Below, one piece after another: positions 7,142 to 14,418 of a stretch of 21,672 bases of DNA (the stretch's first letter is position 1; every line of letters begins with the position of its first letter). The stretch is from CAZGYE01 sp964530165 (GTDB lineage: Bacteria > Planctomycetota > Planctomycetia > Planctomycetales > Planctomycetaceae). Both the position numbers and the translations under genes were made by a program. The notes beneath the pieces were generated by a model that saw only the letters and a program-made list of their open reading frames with translations, made no database searches and had not been told where the DNA came from. The stretch spans positions 1-21,672 of the forward strand of contig CAZGYE010000067.1 of the NCBI GenBank assembly GCA_964530165.1. The letters are read 5' to 3'.

Positions 7142-8401
7142 CTACGCGCCGGTTTCCGAGAACTTCTTGACGATGACGACCGAATTGATCCCCAACATTC
7201 CGAAGGAGTTGTTGAGGATGTAGTTCACTTGGCCGACGTCGCGCGGATCGTTGGCGACGATCTGCGGCAGTTCGCACTTCGGATCCGGATGATCGAGATT
7301 GATTGTAGCGTGAACCAGCCCATCGTCAAATGCAGGGAGATTTCCCAGCATCTCCAGGGCGCCGGCCGCCCCCATGGCATGCCCGATGAAGCTCTTGGTG
7401 TTGTTGATTGCCACACCGGCGTCGTTTCCGAAAACGTCGCGCAGCGCGGCCGCCTCTTCGACATCGCCCTGGTCAGTGGCGGTGGCGTGGCTGCTGACGA
7501 TGTCGATGTCCGAAGGGCCAATGCCGGCCCGCGACAGGGCCAGCCTCATGCACTCGGCCTGCCGGCCCCGATTGGGCAGCACGAAATCGGTTGCGTCGGA
7601 ATTCATGGCATGGCCGACAATTTCACCGTAAATCTTGGCGCCGCGAAGGATTGCGTCGGGCAGACGTTCCAGGACGCAAATCCCGCCCCCCTCGGCGACG
7701 ACGATGCCGTTCCGCGCGACGTCAAACGGGCGGGAGGCTTTCGTTGGATCTTGGTGGGTGGCCAACGCCCCCTGACTCTGAAAACTGGCGAAAATACCGA
7801 ACGTGTGAATGCTCTCGGAAACGCCACCGGCGATCGCCAGATCAACCTCGTCAAGACGCAACATCTGCACAGCTTGAATGAGCCCGGCGTTGCCGGCGGC
7901 ACAGGCGGCCCCCACGGTCAGGTGTGGACCGGTGATTTTCATATTCAGCGTGACTTCGCCCGCCGGATTGTTGGCGACCGTGCGGGGATTGTGATGATGT
8001 GACCAGACGTTTGTATCGTAGTCGAACTGTGAGATCTCATAGATCTCATTCTCGGTCTCGACGTTTCCGTGCTCGGTGATGCCCAGGTAGACGCCGACAC
8101 GGTCTCGGGGAACCGCGTCCCACTCCAATCCCGAATCGCGGACCGCCTCGTTGGCACAATAGACGGCTACCGAACCGGCCCGTGTGCCGCGGCGGACTTC
8201 CTTTCGCTTCCGGTAGCGTAGCTCGTCGAAATGGCACACGCCGGCAAGCACCTCGCCCATATAGCGGGTCTCGTAGCGCACCACACCCGATTTGCCTGCC
8301 AGCAGGTTCGAGCGAAACTCATGCAGGTTGTCTCCGTTCGGCGCGGTCAGTCCGACGCCGGTGATGACAACTCGATGATGATCGTCGCGTGGATTCCACA
8401 T
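7142..8401 (-). CDS. Beta-ketoacyl-ACP synthase (KAS II/FabF-like)
   Basis: A 419-aa thiolase-fold condensing enzyme that extends an ACP-bound chain with malonyl-ACP. The Cys-His-His triad is intact: Cys167 in GAACAAGN, His305 in SSHATATDQGD and His341 in KSFIGHAMGAAGALE, with Lys336 in the last block. The N-terminus VVITGVGLTAPNG is typical of FabF. Deviations from standard FabF are AACAAG in place of TACA-[ST]-[GS], ATATD in place of GTST, and NSFGMLG where most have NSFGFGG. Together these suggest a specialised synthase rather than the housekeeping enzyme. The ATG at 8401 has no strong Shine-Dalgarno. It is the first gene of the minus-strand operon and is divergent from the zinc-ribbon gene across a 268-bp gap. 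The product (fatty acid variant, polyene, ladderane-like lipid) cannot be settled from sequence. Confidence 0.92.
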   Translation of the reverse strand: MWNPRDDHHRVVITGVGLTAPNGDNLHEFRSNLLAGKSGVVRYETRYMGEVLAGVCHFDELRYRKRKEVRRGTRAGSVAVYCANEAVRDSGLEWDAVPRDRVGVYLGITEHGNVETENEIYEISQFDYDTNVWSHHHNPRTVANNPAGEVTLNMKITGPHLTVGAACAAGNAGLIQAVQMLRLDEVDLAIAGGVSESIHTFGIFASFQSQGALATHQDPTKASRPFDVARNGIVVAEGGGICVLERLPDAILRGAKIYGEIVGHAMNSDATDFVLPNRGRQAECMRLALSRAGIGPSDIDIVSSHATATDQGDVEEAAALRDVFGNDAGVAINNTKSFIGHAMGAAGALEMLGNLPAFDDGLVHATINLDHPDPKCELPQIVANDPRDVGQVNYILNNSFGMLGINSVVIVKKFSETGA

Positions 8402-8669
8402 GCCGTGAGGCGTTAACCCATTTTACTTCAATACGATAAGTGCGATGCGCGTGTCTGAGAACTTCACGAGATTAACCGGTTTCCGGGCGGCTGGCAAGCA
8501 GCCGCGGTCGTCAGGTGGGCGAATTTGCCGCTCCGCGAACGATGAATTTGGCCTCACGAGACGAATTCCCTCTTGCGTCAAAACCGCAGGTCGGATAAAT
8601 CTCTCTCGTCTCGATCGTTTCCACACGTCAACCCAACCGACACTCCTCTTGCAGAACAGGAACACACGG

Positions 8670-9518
8670 ATGTGGTGTGCGAACTGCCAGGCGGACGTGG
8701 CTGCGGAAGTCTCTGTCGACAACAAGCGGATCCGCTGCGCAACGTGCGGCACCGACATCTCTGCCGCACCGACCCCGCCGCCAGAGGCCAACACCCGCGA
8801 CGCCCGTGAGTTGCTCGAGCGGTGGTCGAACAACGAGATGCTCGATCCGTTCGCACCGGCGACTGGCGTTTCCCCGCCGACTGAGCCTCAATCGTCCAAG
8901 ATATCCACAGGCCATCAACCCGCGACACCTGCCGCCCCCGCCCCCGATCCCACGCCAAAGTTTCGCATCGACAGCCCTCATCTTGCTGAGAGGACCGCGA
9001 CGCCTTCCGAAATGAACCTGCAGCAGGATCAGCGGGCACCTTCTTCTGAGGCGCGTCGTCTGCATCCGGCGCACGGAATGCCGACAGCGCCGCCGCACTT
9101 CGACGTGCAGCCTGCCGCCGGCGATCGCAAGACCCGAAAAAGAAACGTCGCCTCTCTGATTGGTCAGTTGCTGGCTTATGCCGGCGTCGGTGTATTGACG
9201 ATCGGCACCTCGCTGGTGCTTTGGAGCTATTTCGGCGGTCCCGCCAGCTATATGCCCACCGGCTGGCTCATCACGACGGCGGGGCAGATGCTGCTGTTTC
9301 TGGGTGTTGTCACGCTCGTTTCCGGAGGGATGGAACAAACCGGCGAAGACGTCGCACGCCGAATCGAGACAATCGGCGATCGGATTCTGCGGATCGAACA
9401 GGCATCCAGAAACCACGCCCTGAAGGGGCCGTCTATTCCGGCCGAGCGATTCGTTGACGGCGCGCCGTCACGCGATGAACGCACAGTAGTAGAACAGCAG
9501 ACCGGTGAAGGACGTTAG
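8670..9518 (+). CDS. Zinc-ribbon and two-TM membrane protein of unknown function
   Basis: A 282-aa protein from the ATG at 8670, preceded by AGGA about 9 nt upstream. The frame stays open back to 8445, but the zinc ribbon should be N-terminal. Residues 1-30 hold two CxxC pairs (Cys3/6 and Cys23/26) in MWCANC and RCATCG, a small zinc ribbon. Residues 31-155 are Pro/Ala-rich and probably disordered. A basic stretch (RKTRKR-like, about 153-158) precedes two hydrophobic segments, about 161-187 and 198-220. A short amphipathic helix (about 221-247) follows. I have no name for the family; the architecture suggests a membrane-anchored protein with a cytoplasmic zinc ribbon. It shares its last 51 bp with the convergent DUF420 gene. 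Confidence 0.75.
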   Translation: MWCANCQADVAAEVSVDNKRIRCATCGTDISAAPTPPPEANTRDARELLERWSNNEMLDPFAPATGVSPPTEPQSSKISTGHQPATPAAPAPDPTPKFRIDSPHLAERTATPSEMNLQQDQRAPSSEARRLHPAHGMPTAPPHFDVQPAAGDRKTRKRNVASLIGQLLAYAGVGVLTIGTSLVLWSYFGGPASYMPTGWLITTAGQMLLFLGVVTLVSGGMEQTGEDVARRIETIGDRILRIEQASRNHALKGPSIPAERFVDGAPSRDERTVVEQQTGEGR

Positions 9519-9956
9519 CGTAATGTCGACTGCCGAGAGCCAGGCGAGCTTCTTGTGCAGCCGGCTGTGCTCTCCCGGAGTCGGCGGCGACGGAAAACGC
9601 TTCCAGGCCAGCCAGAGCGTCACCGCCCACAACAGCGGCGTCGAGATCGCAAAAACCAGGTGCACCCACAACACCTTCTCGACGCGTTCGAATTCTTGGC
9701 CGGAGAGCGGGGGCTCGCGCTTGGCGACGATGCTTTCCCAGCCGTCGTGGACGAACTGTAGATCGATCTCGAACGCTCCCACCGTCACCAGCAGCACCGC
9801 CCCCAGCGCGACCTGAATGTTCCGGTGCCACAGATAACTCTTCCGGATCTTGGCCAGATAGAGACTGAACCCGAGCGTCGGAACGACCAACACCAGCGCG
9901 CAGACAACCACGTCGAGCATCAACGACGCATTGTTTCCCAAAAAGCCATCGGCCAT
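9468..9956 (-). CDS. DUF420 family four-helix membrane protein
   Basis: A 162-aa protein with four predicted membrane helices (about 11-34, 48-68, 96-118, 138-160). Conserved histidines lie at helix ends: His44 in YLWHRN, His70, His99 in WVHL and His134 in RLHKKLAW. The C-terminal pattern H-KKLAW...SFTGLLFYY matches the DUF420 consensus. The ATG at 9956 was chosen because GAGG lies about 6 nt upstream; the frame extends to 10022 but those residues are Arg/Ser-rich. Family members include Bacillus YozB and staphylococcal CtaM, which are linked to haem-copper oxidase function. No oxidase gene is seen nearby, so that role is only an analogy. Its last 51 bp are antisense to the zinc-ribbon gene. 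Confidence 0.8.
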   Translation of the reverse strand: MADGFLGNNASLMLDVVVCALVLVVPTLGFSLYLAKIRKSYLWHRNIQVALGAVLLVTVGAFEIDLQFVHDGWESIVAKREPPLSGQEFERVEKVLWVHLVFAISTPLLWAVTLWLAWKRFPSPPTPGEHSRLHKKLAWLSAVDITLTSFTGLLFYYCAFIA

Positions 9957-10324
9957 CGGACGCCTCGATGAGGAGGAAACTCGTCTGGGAAGCGAACACG
10001 GATTCAACCGGCACCTATCCACCCGCGATCGCTTGACGCGATGAAACTACCACAACCCATTGCCATCGCCAAGCATCATCGGCCGTCGGCCGTACATTCG
10101 GCAGAATCGCTACGTTGTACCGTTGCCGGTTGACCGCCGCGCGATGTGGGCGGTTTCCAAGACCCGGGCTTTTGACTTTCGTGTCCTGCGACCTAATGTA
10201 TTGTAGGTCACGCCCTCCATACGCCAGCCCGGTGATGCGCGTCGTGAACGCGACGACGTTGAGCACGATTCTGCGGGCTCTGAGCTTCTCACCGACCCAT
10301 TGACGAATCGCAGAAACACACAAC
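9957..10324. other. Intergenic region, divergent promoters
   Basis: About 370 bp between the DUF420 gene (-) and the HD-GYP gene (+). It must carry promoters for both. The only structure I can point to is the promoter/palindrome candidate at 10172-10209. Frames here are shadows without motifs. Confidence 0.5.
10172..10209 (+). promoter_or_regulatory. Candidate promoter with overlapping palindrome upstream of the HD-GYP gene
   Basis: TTGACT (10172-10177) is followed, 16 nt later, by TAATGT (10194-10199), a fair -35 and a weak -10. A palindrome GACCTA-N8-TAGGTC (10190-10209) overlaps the -10, where an operator could act. The resulting leader would be about 118 nt. Planctomycete promoters are poorly defined, so this is tentative. 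Confidence 0.3.
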
Positions 10325-11671
10325 ATGATTGCCAAAACGACCAACGTCGGCAACTCCCTGGACGAAGGAGAATCGTTTTGCTCCGTCGACTCGACGCGGT
10401 TGCGCGTGGGCACGCGGCTGCGAATCCCGATTTACGACGAGCGTGACGTTCTGCTGTTGGCGGATGGCCAGGTCATTACGCCGTCGTTTCTGCAGAAGCT
10501 CCGAAACCGCGACATTTCTAGCGTGAAGGTGCACGAGAGCGAGTTGCCTCGTGTCTATGCCTGTCAGCCGCTGGGCACCGCGAATGCGGTCCCGGACGAT
10601 CGACGCGGCCACTACTGCACTCTGAAGACCAACAGCAGCGAACGGCTCGACAAGGCAATCCGACGAGGGGGACAGTTGGGATTGCCTCCGCAGGGAGACG
10701 CCTTCGCGGACGAAATCTGTTCTCACGGCACAGCGGCCTACGACGAAGAGACCCGGGAAAGCTTCATTCAGAACCACCAGCAAGCCGTCGACCAGATGGA
10801 GAACGTTTTCAAATCCCTCTTGATCGGGCGGGGTTTGGACGTGGAGGCGTTGTCGGCCATCGCCGATGAGGCGCTGACTGAATTGTCGGCCGATGCGGAC
10901 CTGTTTGCGTGTTTGGGCATTAATCCGTTTTCGAACAAGTACCCGGCCCGGCACAGCACGCATACCGCGATGCTGGCCCTGTCGATTGGGACCAATTTGA
11001 AGCTCGACCGCCAGACGCTCAAGGAGCTGGCCATCGGCTGTCTTATTCACGATGCCGGCATGCTGAAGATTAACGAGCAGGTGTATCGAACCAGCAGCGT
11101 GATCGATCCGGTCGCCTTCCTGGAAGTGACGAAACATCCGATTCTGGTCTTCGACATGATGATGGAAATGCAGCAGATTCCCAGCCGATCGGCTTTCATT
11201 GCCTATCAAATCCACGAACGCTGCAACGGCAAGGGTTATCCGCGCCGCCGGGAAGGAAACCAGATTCACTTTCTGTCGAAGGTCGCCGCAGTGGCCGACG
11301 TATTCGTCGGGCTGGTTTCGCCCCGGCCGCACCGTCCCGGCCTGTTGCCGTATCGCGCAATGGAACGGCTGTTGCACGGAGCGCGTAACGGTTTGTTCGA
11401 TCAGACGGCCGTTCGCGCACTGTTGAACACCGTTTCGCTATTCCCGATCGGTTCGTACATCGAACTGAGCAACGGACGTCTTGGCCGTGTGATTCGCGCC
11501 AGCGGTCAAGCCTACGACAGGCCCATTGTGGAGACCTGGGAACCCGGCGCACTGCAGTTGGAGCCGCAAATCGCCAATCTTGCCGAACACGAAGAGCTGC
11601 ACGTCGTGCGACCGCTGGCTCAGCTCGAGTCAGTGGTGGACACATCGGCGATCGAAGACAACTGGGAATGA
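10325..11671 (+). CDS. HD-GYP-type phosphohydrolase (possible c-di-GMP phosphodiesterase)
   Basis: A 448-aa protein. Residues about 25-75 form an N-terminal segment (LRVGTRLRIPIYDERDVLLL and on) common in planctomycete and other HD-GYP proteins. The HD-GYP core spans about 205-370: His210 in RHSTH, His242-Asp243 in LIHDAGM, His271 in TKHPILVFDMM, IHERCNGKGYP at 296-306 and Asp325 in AVADVF. These match the metal ligands and GYP signature of c-di-GMP phosphodiesterases. The usual HHExxDG is IHERCNG here, losing the first His and the Asp. A C-terminal extension (about 371-448) follows, with GSYIELSNGRLGRVI resembling the tail in related proteins. There is no receiver or membrane segment. The ATG at 10325 has no clear Shine-Dalgarno. 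It most likely degrades c-di-GMP in the cytoplasm; a binding-only role is possible. Confidence 0.85.
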   Translation: MIAKTTNVGNSLDEGESFCSVDSTRLRVGTRLRIPIYDERDVLLLADGQVITPSFLQKLRNRDISSVKVHESELPRVYACQPLGTANAVPDDRRGHYCTLKTNSSERLDKAIRRGGQLGLPPQGDAFADEICSHGTAAYDEETRESFIQNHQQAVDQMENVFKSLLIGRGLDVEALSAIADEALTELSADADLFACLGINPFSNKYPARHSTHTAMLALSIGTNLKLDRQTLKELAIGCLIHDAGMLKINEQVYRTSSVIDPVAFLEVTKHPILVFDMMMEMQQIPSRSAFIAYQIHERCNGKGYPRRREGNQIHFLSKVAAVADVFVGLVSPRPHRPGLLPYRAMERLLHGARNGLFDQTAVRALLNTVSLFPIGSYIELSNGRLGRVIRASGQAYDRPIVETWEPGALQLEPQIANLAEHEELHVVRPLAQLESVVDTSAIEDNWE

Positions 11672-11797
11672 GCTGTCGGCCCAAGAACGGCGAGTATTCT
11701 GCACATCATTCCTGCGCTCTCTGGCTTCGACGAGTTGCCGAACCGTTCTGATCTGCAGGAAAATATTTCTAAAGAATCAAAATCTTTTCAGATTTCA

Positions 11798-11827
11798 TTT
11801 CCACATTGATTCGCCGTTCGCTACACT
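11798..11827 (+). promoter_or_regulatory. Candidate promoter of the BON-domain gene
   Basis: TTTCCA (11798-11803) and TACACT (11822-11827) are separated by 18 nt, each matching four of six consensus bases, within an unusually AT-rich stretch (about 11757-11812). A start near 11834 would leave room for the GGAGGG at 11865-11870 and the ATG at 11880. Weak evidence. Confidence 0.25.
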
Positions 11828-11879
11828 GGAGCGACGAGTGATGGAGCGTCCCCAGTCATGTGCCGGAGGGAACGACCAC

Positions 11880-12203
11880 ATGGGTAAGCGGCCCCGCATG
11901 GAAGAGTCTGCCGAACAGTGCACAGTACCAACTTCCCCGAAGAGCGATCAGCCGGTCGCTGTTGCCGAGCGGCCACATCAGGTTGAGCAGGAGGTGCGGC
12001 GGTACTTGCTCACGCATCCCAACCTGAGGTTCTCCTCGCTGGTGATTCGCAGGATTCGAGATGGCGTGTGCTTGGAAGGGGTGCTCGACGCCGACCAACG
12101 CTCCCCCGACGTTTGCACCGTGGCCCAATCGGTGGCCGGCGTGCATGAAGTCCTCAACCATCTGGTCGTGCAGAGCTCGGGCGGTCTTCCTGCCAAAGGC
12201 TGA
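11880..12203 (+). CDS. Small BON-domain protein
   Basis: A 107-aa protein. Residues about 37-97 follow the BON pattern: EVRRYLLTHPNLRF, then IRRIRDGVCLEGVLD, then VAQSVAGVHEVLNHLVV, where the DG-(V/C)-x-L-x-G turn and the GV-x-x-V-x-N end are characteristic. BON domains are thought to bind phospholipid or pair with other domains, usually in exported proteins; here no signal peptide or membrane segment is seen, so it appears cytoplasmic. I chose the ATG at 11880 because GGAGGG precedes it by 9 nt; an in-frame ATG at 11841 with GGAG at 11828-11831 would add 13 residues. It follows the HD-GYP gene on the same strand after about 200 bp and ends 14 bp from the convergent PAS-GAF-REC gene. Confidence 0.75.
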   Translation: MGKRPRMEESAEQCTVPTSPKSDQPVAVAERPHQVEQEVRRYLLTHPNLRFSSLVIRRIRDGVCLEGVLDADQRSPDVCTVAQSVAGVHEVLNHLVVQSSGGLPAKG

Positions 12204-12217
12204 TTGGTACAGATTTG

Positions 12218-13936
12218 TTAGAGACTCTTACTTTTCGTGCTCTCGGCCAGGTCGGCCGGTGACGAGACGGCCTTCTCGACCTCGCCCAGCAGTTGATCCA
12301 GGCGGAACGGTTTGTACAGGACCGATTTCAGCCCCTGTTGTCGGGCTCTTACGACCGAATGGGTCGGGTCGTAGCCGAAGCCGGTCATCAGGATCACGGC
12401 GAGGTGTTCGTGGATGTCGCGGAGCTGGCTGAAGCATTCGAAGCCGGTCATGTCCGGCAGGCGAATGTCAGCGATGACCACGTCGTAGTGGAAGCTGCGG
12501 ACCATCAGCAGCGCTTCCTCGCCGTTGTGGGCCGTCTCGACGTCGCAGCCGACGCGTCCGAGCAATTCGTGAGCCGCGCCGCGGACCAACTCGTCGCTGT
12601 CGACGACCAGGATCCGCTTTCCCCGCAGTCTGGGCCACTGTGGCCGCGGCGGCAGCGGCGGATGAGCCACCTTGGGGGCGATCTTCTCCCCCACCTGCTG
12701 GATCAGTTGCTTGATGTCGCGGGTGTGTTTGAGGACACGCTGCAGCCGCTCGCTGACGTTGGGCTCGTGACCGATGTAGCGTTCGAGAATCCAGGCCGCG
12801 TCGTTGAGAATCTCGTCGACGGGATTGGCAACCTCCCACAAAATCCGTTCGCTGCTTTCGGTGGCCGTCGTCATCTTCTCGGCGACGAGCAATTCCAGCG
12901 TATTCAAGGCGACGGCGACTTCGCGGCTGAACAGCTCGAGAAACTGCAGGTCGTGTTCGTCGAACGCGCCCGGATGCGGACTCTCGACGTTGAAGGTTCC
13001 CAAGATCTCGTCGTGGAGGATCAGCGGGACGGTCAGGGAACTGCGGGCTCCCGGTGCGCCGGGGAGATAAAGCGGGTCGATGCCGGTGTCTTCGCACAGA
13101 TAACTCTTGCCGGTGGCGGCGACGAATCCGGTCACACCGTTGCCGTGCGGCTCGGCAATCAACACGCGGTCCGCGGCACTCCGGTCCATGCCGACCGCCA
13201 GCAGCGTTTCGAGGCGTTTGGTTCGTTTGTCGAGCAGGCGAATTTCGACGGTTTCAAATTCGAGCAAATCCTTTGTGTAGTGCAGAATCTTCGATTTCAG
13301 GAGCCCGACCCGTTCCTCGACCGTCATGTCGAGGACTTCCTGCGGAGACAGGTCGCCCAACTCCAGGCCGGCCTGGTAGATGGCATTGAGCTTTTGCCGC
13401 TGCAAGATCTCCGCCGACACGTCGCGGACGATCACGACGAGAAAATCGGGAACGTCGCAACCCGACTCGAAAATCGGATTGGCGTGCACGTCGAAGTACG
13501 ACTTCTCTCCAACCCGCAGCGTACTCTTGGCAGGCTCCCCCGATCCCAACGCCGTGTGAAACGGGCAGAAATCTGGGCCTAGAATCTCCGGCGTGCCGAA
13601 CGCTTCGTAGAAGCTGCACCCGACGGGAGACTCGCTTTGCCCGCTCAATTCCTGCAAGCGGGAATTGGACCAAAGAATCTCCAGTTCCGGACTGAGCAGG
13701 ACCACTCCGTCGGGAATCTGTTCCAGAAGTCCGCCGGCTTGGACCAAAATGCCTGCCACCGCCGCGTCCTGCCCCAATAAGAAAACCCCCGAGAACTCAG
13801 CTTCTCGCAACTTTTGCAAGACCGCTTCGAGCGTCTCGGGGTGGTCGACCGCGTAGTGCTGTTTCAACTGGTCGATCACCAGCGCTGACTGCTCGTCCCG
13901 CCGGCCGAAAACGAGAATCCTGACCAACTCCGACAC
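12218..13936 (-). CDS. PAS-GAF-receiver signalling protein with degenerate kinase dimerisation segment
   Basis: A 572-aa cytoplasmic protein counted from the GTG at 13936, preceded by GGGAG; the frame is open to a TTG at 14005. Residues 5-70 resemble a receiver-like fold without phospho-site motifs (VRILVFGRRDEQ). A PAS domain covers about 70-181 (LLEQIPDGVVLLS...FCPFHTAL). A GAF domain covers about 202-352 (GLTVPLILHDEILGTFNVES-like block). Residues about 363-420 align with a HisKA helix, but where kinases have H-E-x-x-N-P this has W367-E-V-A-N-P, and no HATPase domain follows. The C-terminal receiver (about 441-557) is intact: Asp446/Asp448, phospho-Asp490 in DVVIADIRLPD, Thr518 and Lys542 in YKPF. 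It is therefore a sensor-linked receiver that cannot autophosphorylate by the usual route. Its partner kinase is not in the window. Confidence 0.85.
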   Translation of the reverse strand: MSELVRILVFGRRDEQSALVIDQLKQHYAVDHPETLEAVLQKLREAEFSGVFLLGQDAAVAGILVQAGGLLEQIPDGVVLLSPELEILWSNSRLQELSGQSESPVGCSFYEAFGTPEILGPDFCPFHTALGSGEPAKSTLRVGEKSYFDVHANPIFESGCDVPDFLVVIVRDVSAEILQRQKLNAIYQAGLELGDLSPQEVLDMTVEERVGLLKSKILHYTKDLLEFETVEIRLLDKRTKRLETLLAVGMDRSAADRVLIAEPHGNGVTGFVAATGKSYLCEDTGIDPLYLPGAPGARSSLTVPLILHDEILGTFNVESPHPGAFDEHDLQFLELFSREVAVALNTLELLVAEKMTTATESSERILWEVANPVDEILNDAAWILERYIGHEPNVSERLQRVLKHTRDIKQLIQQVGEKIAPKVAHPPLPPRPQWPRLRGKRILVVDSDELVRGAAHELLGRVGCDVETAHNGEEALLMVRSFHYDVVIADIRLPDMTGFECFSQLRDIHEHLAVILMTGFGYDPTHSVVRARQQGLKSVLYKPFRLDQLLGEVEKAVSSPADLAESTKSKSL

Positions 13937-14204
13937 CGGTCCGACTACTCCCAGCTTCTCAACGTTGAACAGGGGAATTATAGGACCGCTCAGACACTGC
14001 GGCAACCCAAGCCGGACACGTCTGCTGAATCGCTACGACCGGCATGATCGACCGGATCGGCGGCATTCTCAACCTGTGGGGCGAGTCGACCCAAACAGTT
14101 CTGCGAATCCACACTCTTGTGATCGGCTCACAGAACGTCGGATATTGATTGCCTTGGGCAATACTTGCCGCTTTTCTTCAACTTGAACCCGTGATGGAAC
14201 TAGG

Positions 14205-14229
14205 GCCGTCTTGCGGACGGCTTTGTTTC
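14205..14229 (+). terminator. Terminator-like hairpin, possible leader attenuator
   Basis: GCCGTC (14205-14210), loop TTGCG, GACGGC (14216-14221), then TTTGTTT on the plus strand. The shape is that of a weak intrinsic terminator. No (+) gene ends nearby: the last one stops at 12203. If real, it would end read-through or act about 190 nt upstream of the amidating-lyase homologue. Confidence 0.35.
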
Positions 14230-14326
14230 TCGCTTTCTCAACCTGGCCGTTGTGGTAGAATTCTCTTGCACGTCGATGTGTCTCCAGCTTCGTGAGCCCG
14301 GATCATTCATAGGCTGCCGTTGTGAC

Positions 14327-14402
14327 ACCCAAACCGACAACTTGTTGTCGAAATCCACTGGTTTGACGGCACATCCAGCGACGACAAGTCGTCGGCTTGG
14401 GT
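14327..14402. repeat. Inverted pair of 16-bp palindromes (nested hairpins)
   Basis: The arms 14327-14350 and 14379-14402 are 24-bp reverse complements with three mismatches and a 28-nt loop. Each arm contains its own palindrome: CGACAACTTGTTGTCG (14335-14350) and CGACGACAAGTCGTCG (14379-14394). Outside each lies the same CCCAA flank, in inverted orientation. The structure ends about 10 nt before the Shine-Dalgarno of the next gene. REP-like elements, operators, or a two-state mRNA leader would all fit. Confidence 0.75.
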
Positions 14403-14418
14403 TTGAGGGAAAGGAAAC

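Larger units (their letters stand above)
13937..14418. other. Divergent intergenic region between the PAS-GAF-REC and amidating-lyase-like genes
   Basis: About 480 bp without a convincing gene. The promoters of both divergent genes must lie here. It contains a hairpin plus T-rich tail at 14205-14229 and the paired palindromes at 14327-14402, described separately. The small (+) frame at 13965-14186 is Arg/Pro-rich and shows no motif. Confidence 0.5.

Noticed and set aside
7061..8002. 313-codon plus-strand frame
   Set aside because: Antisense to the ketosynthase and starting within the inverted repeat.
10289..11377. 362-codon minus-strand frame
   Set aside because: Antisense to the HD-GYP gene; no recognisable domain.
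12293..13582. 429-codon plus-strand frame
   Set aside because: Lies antisense to the PAS-GAF-REC gene, whose domains are clear; the translation has no motif and is a GC-rich shadow.
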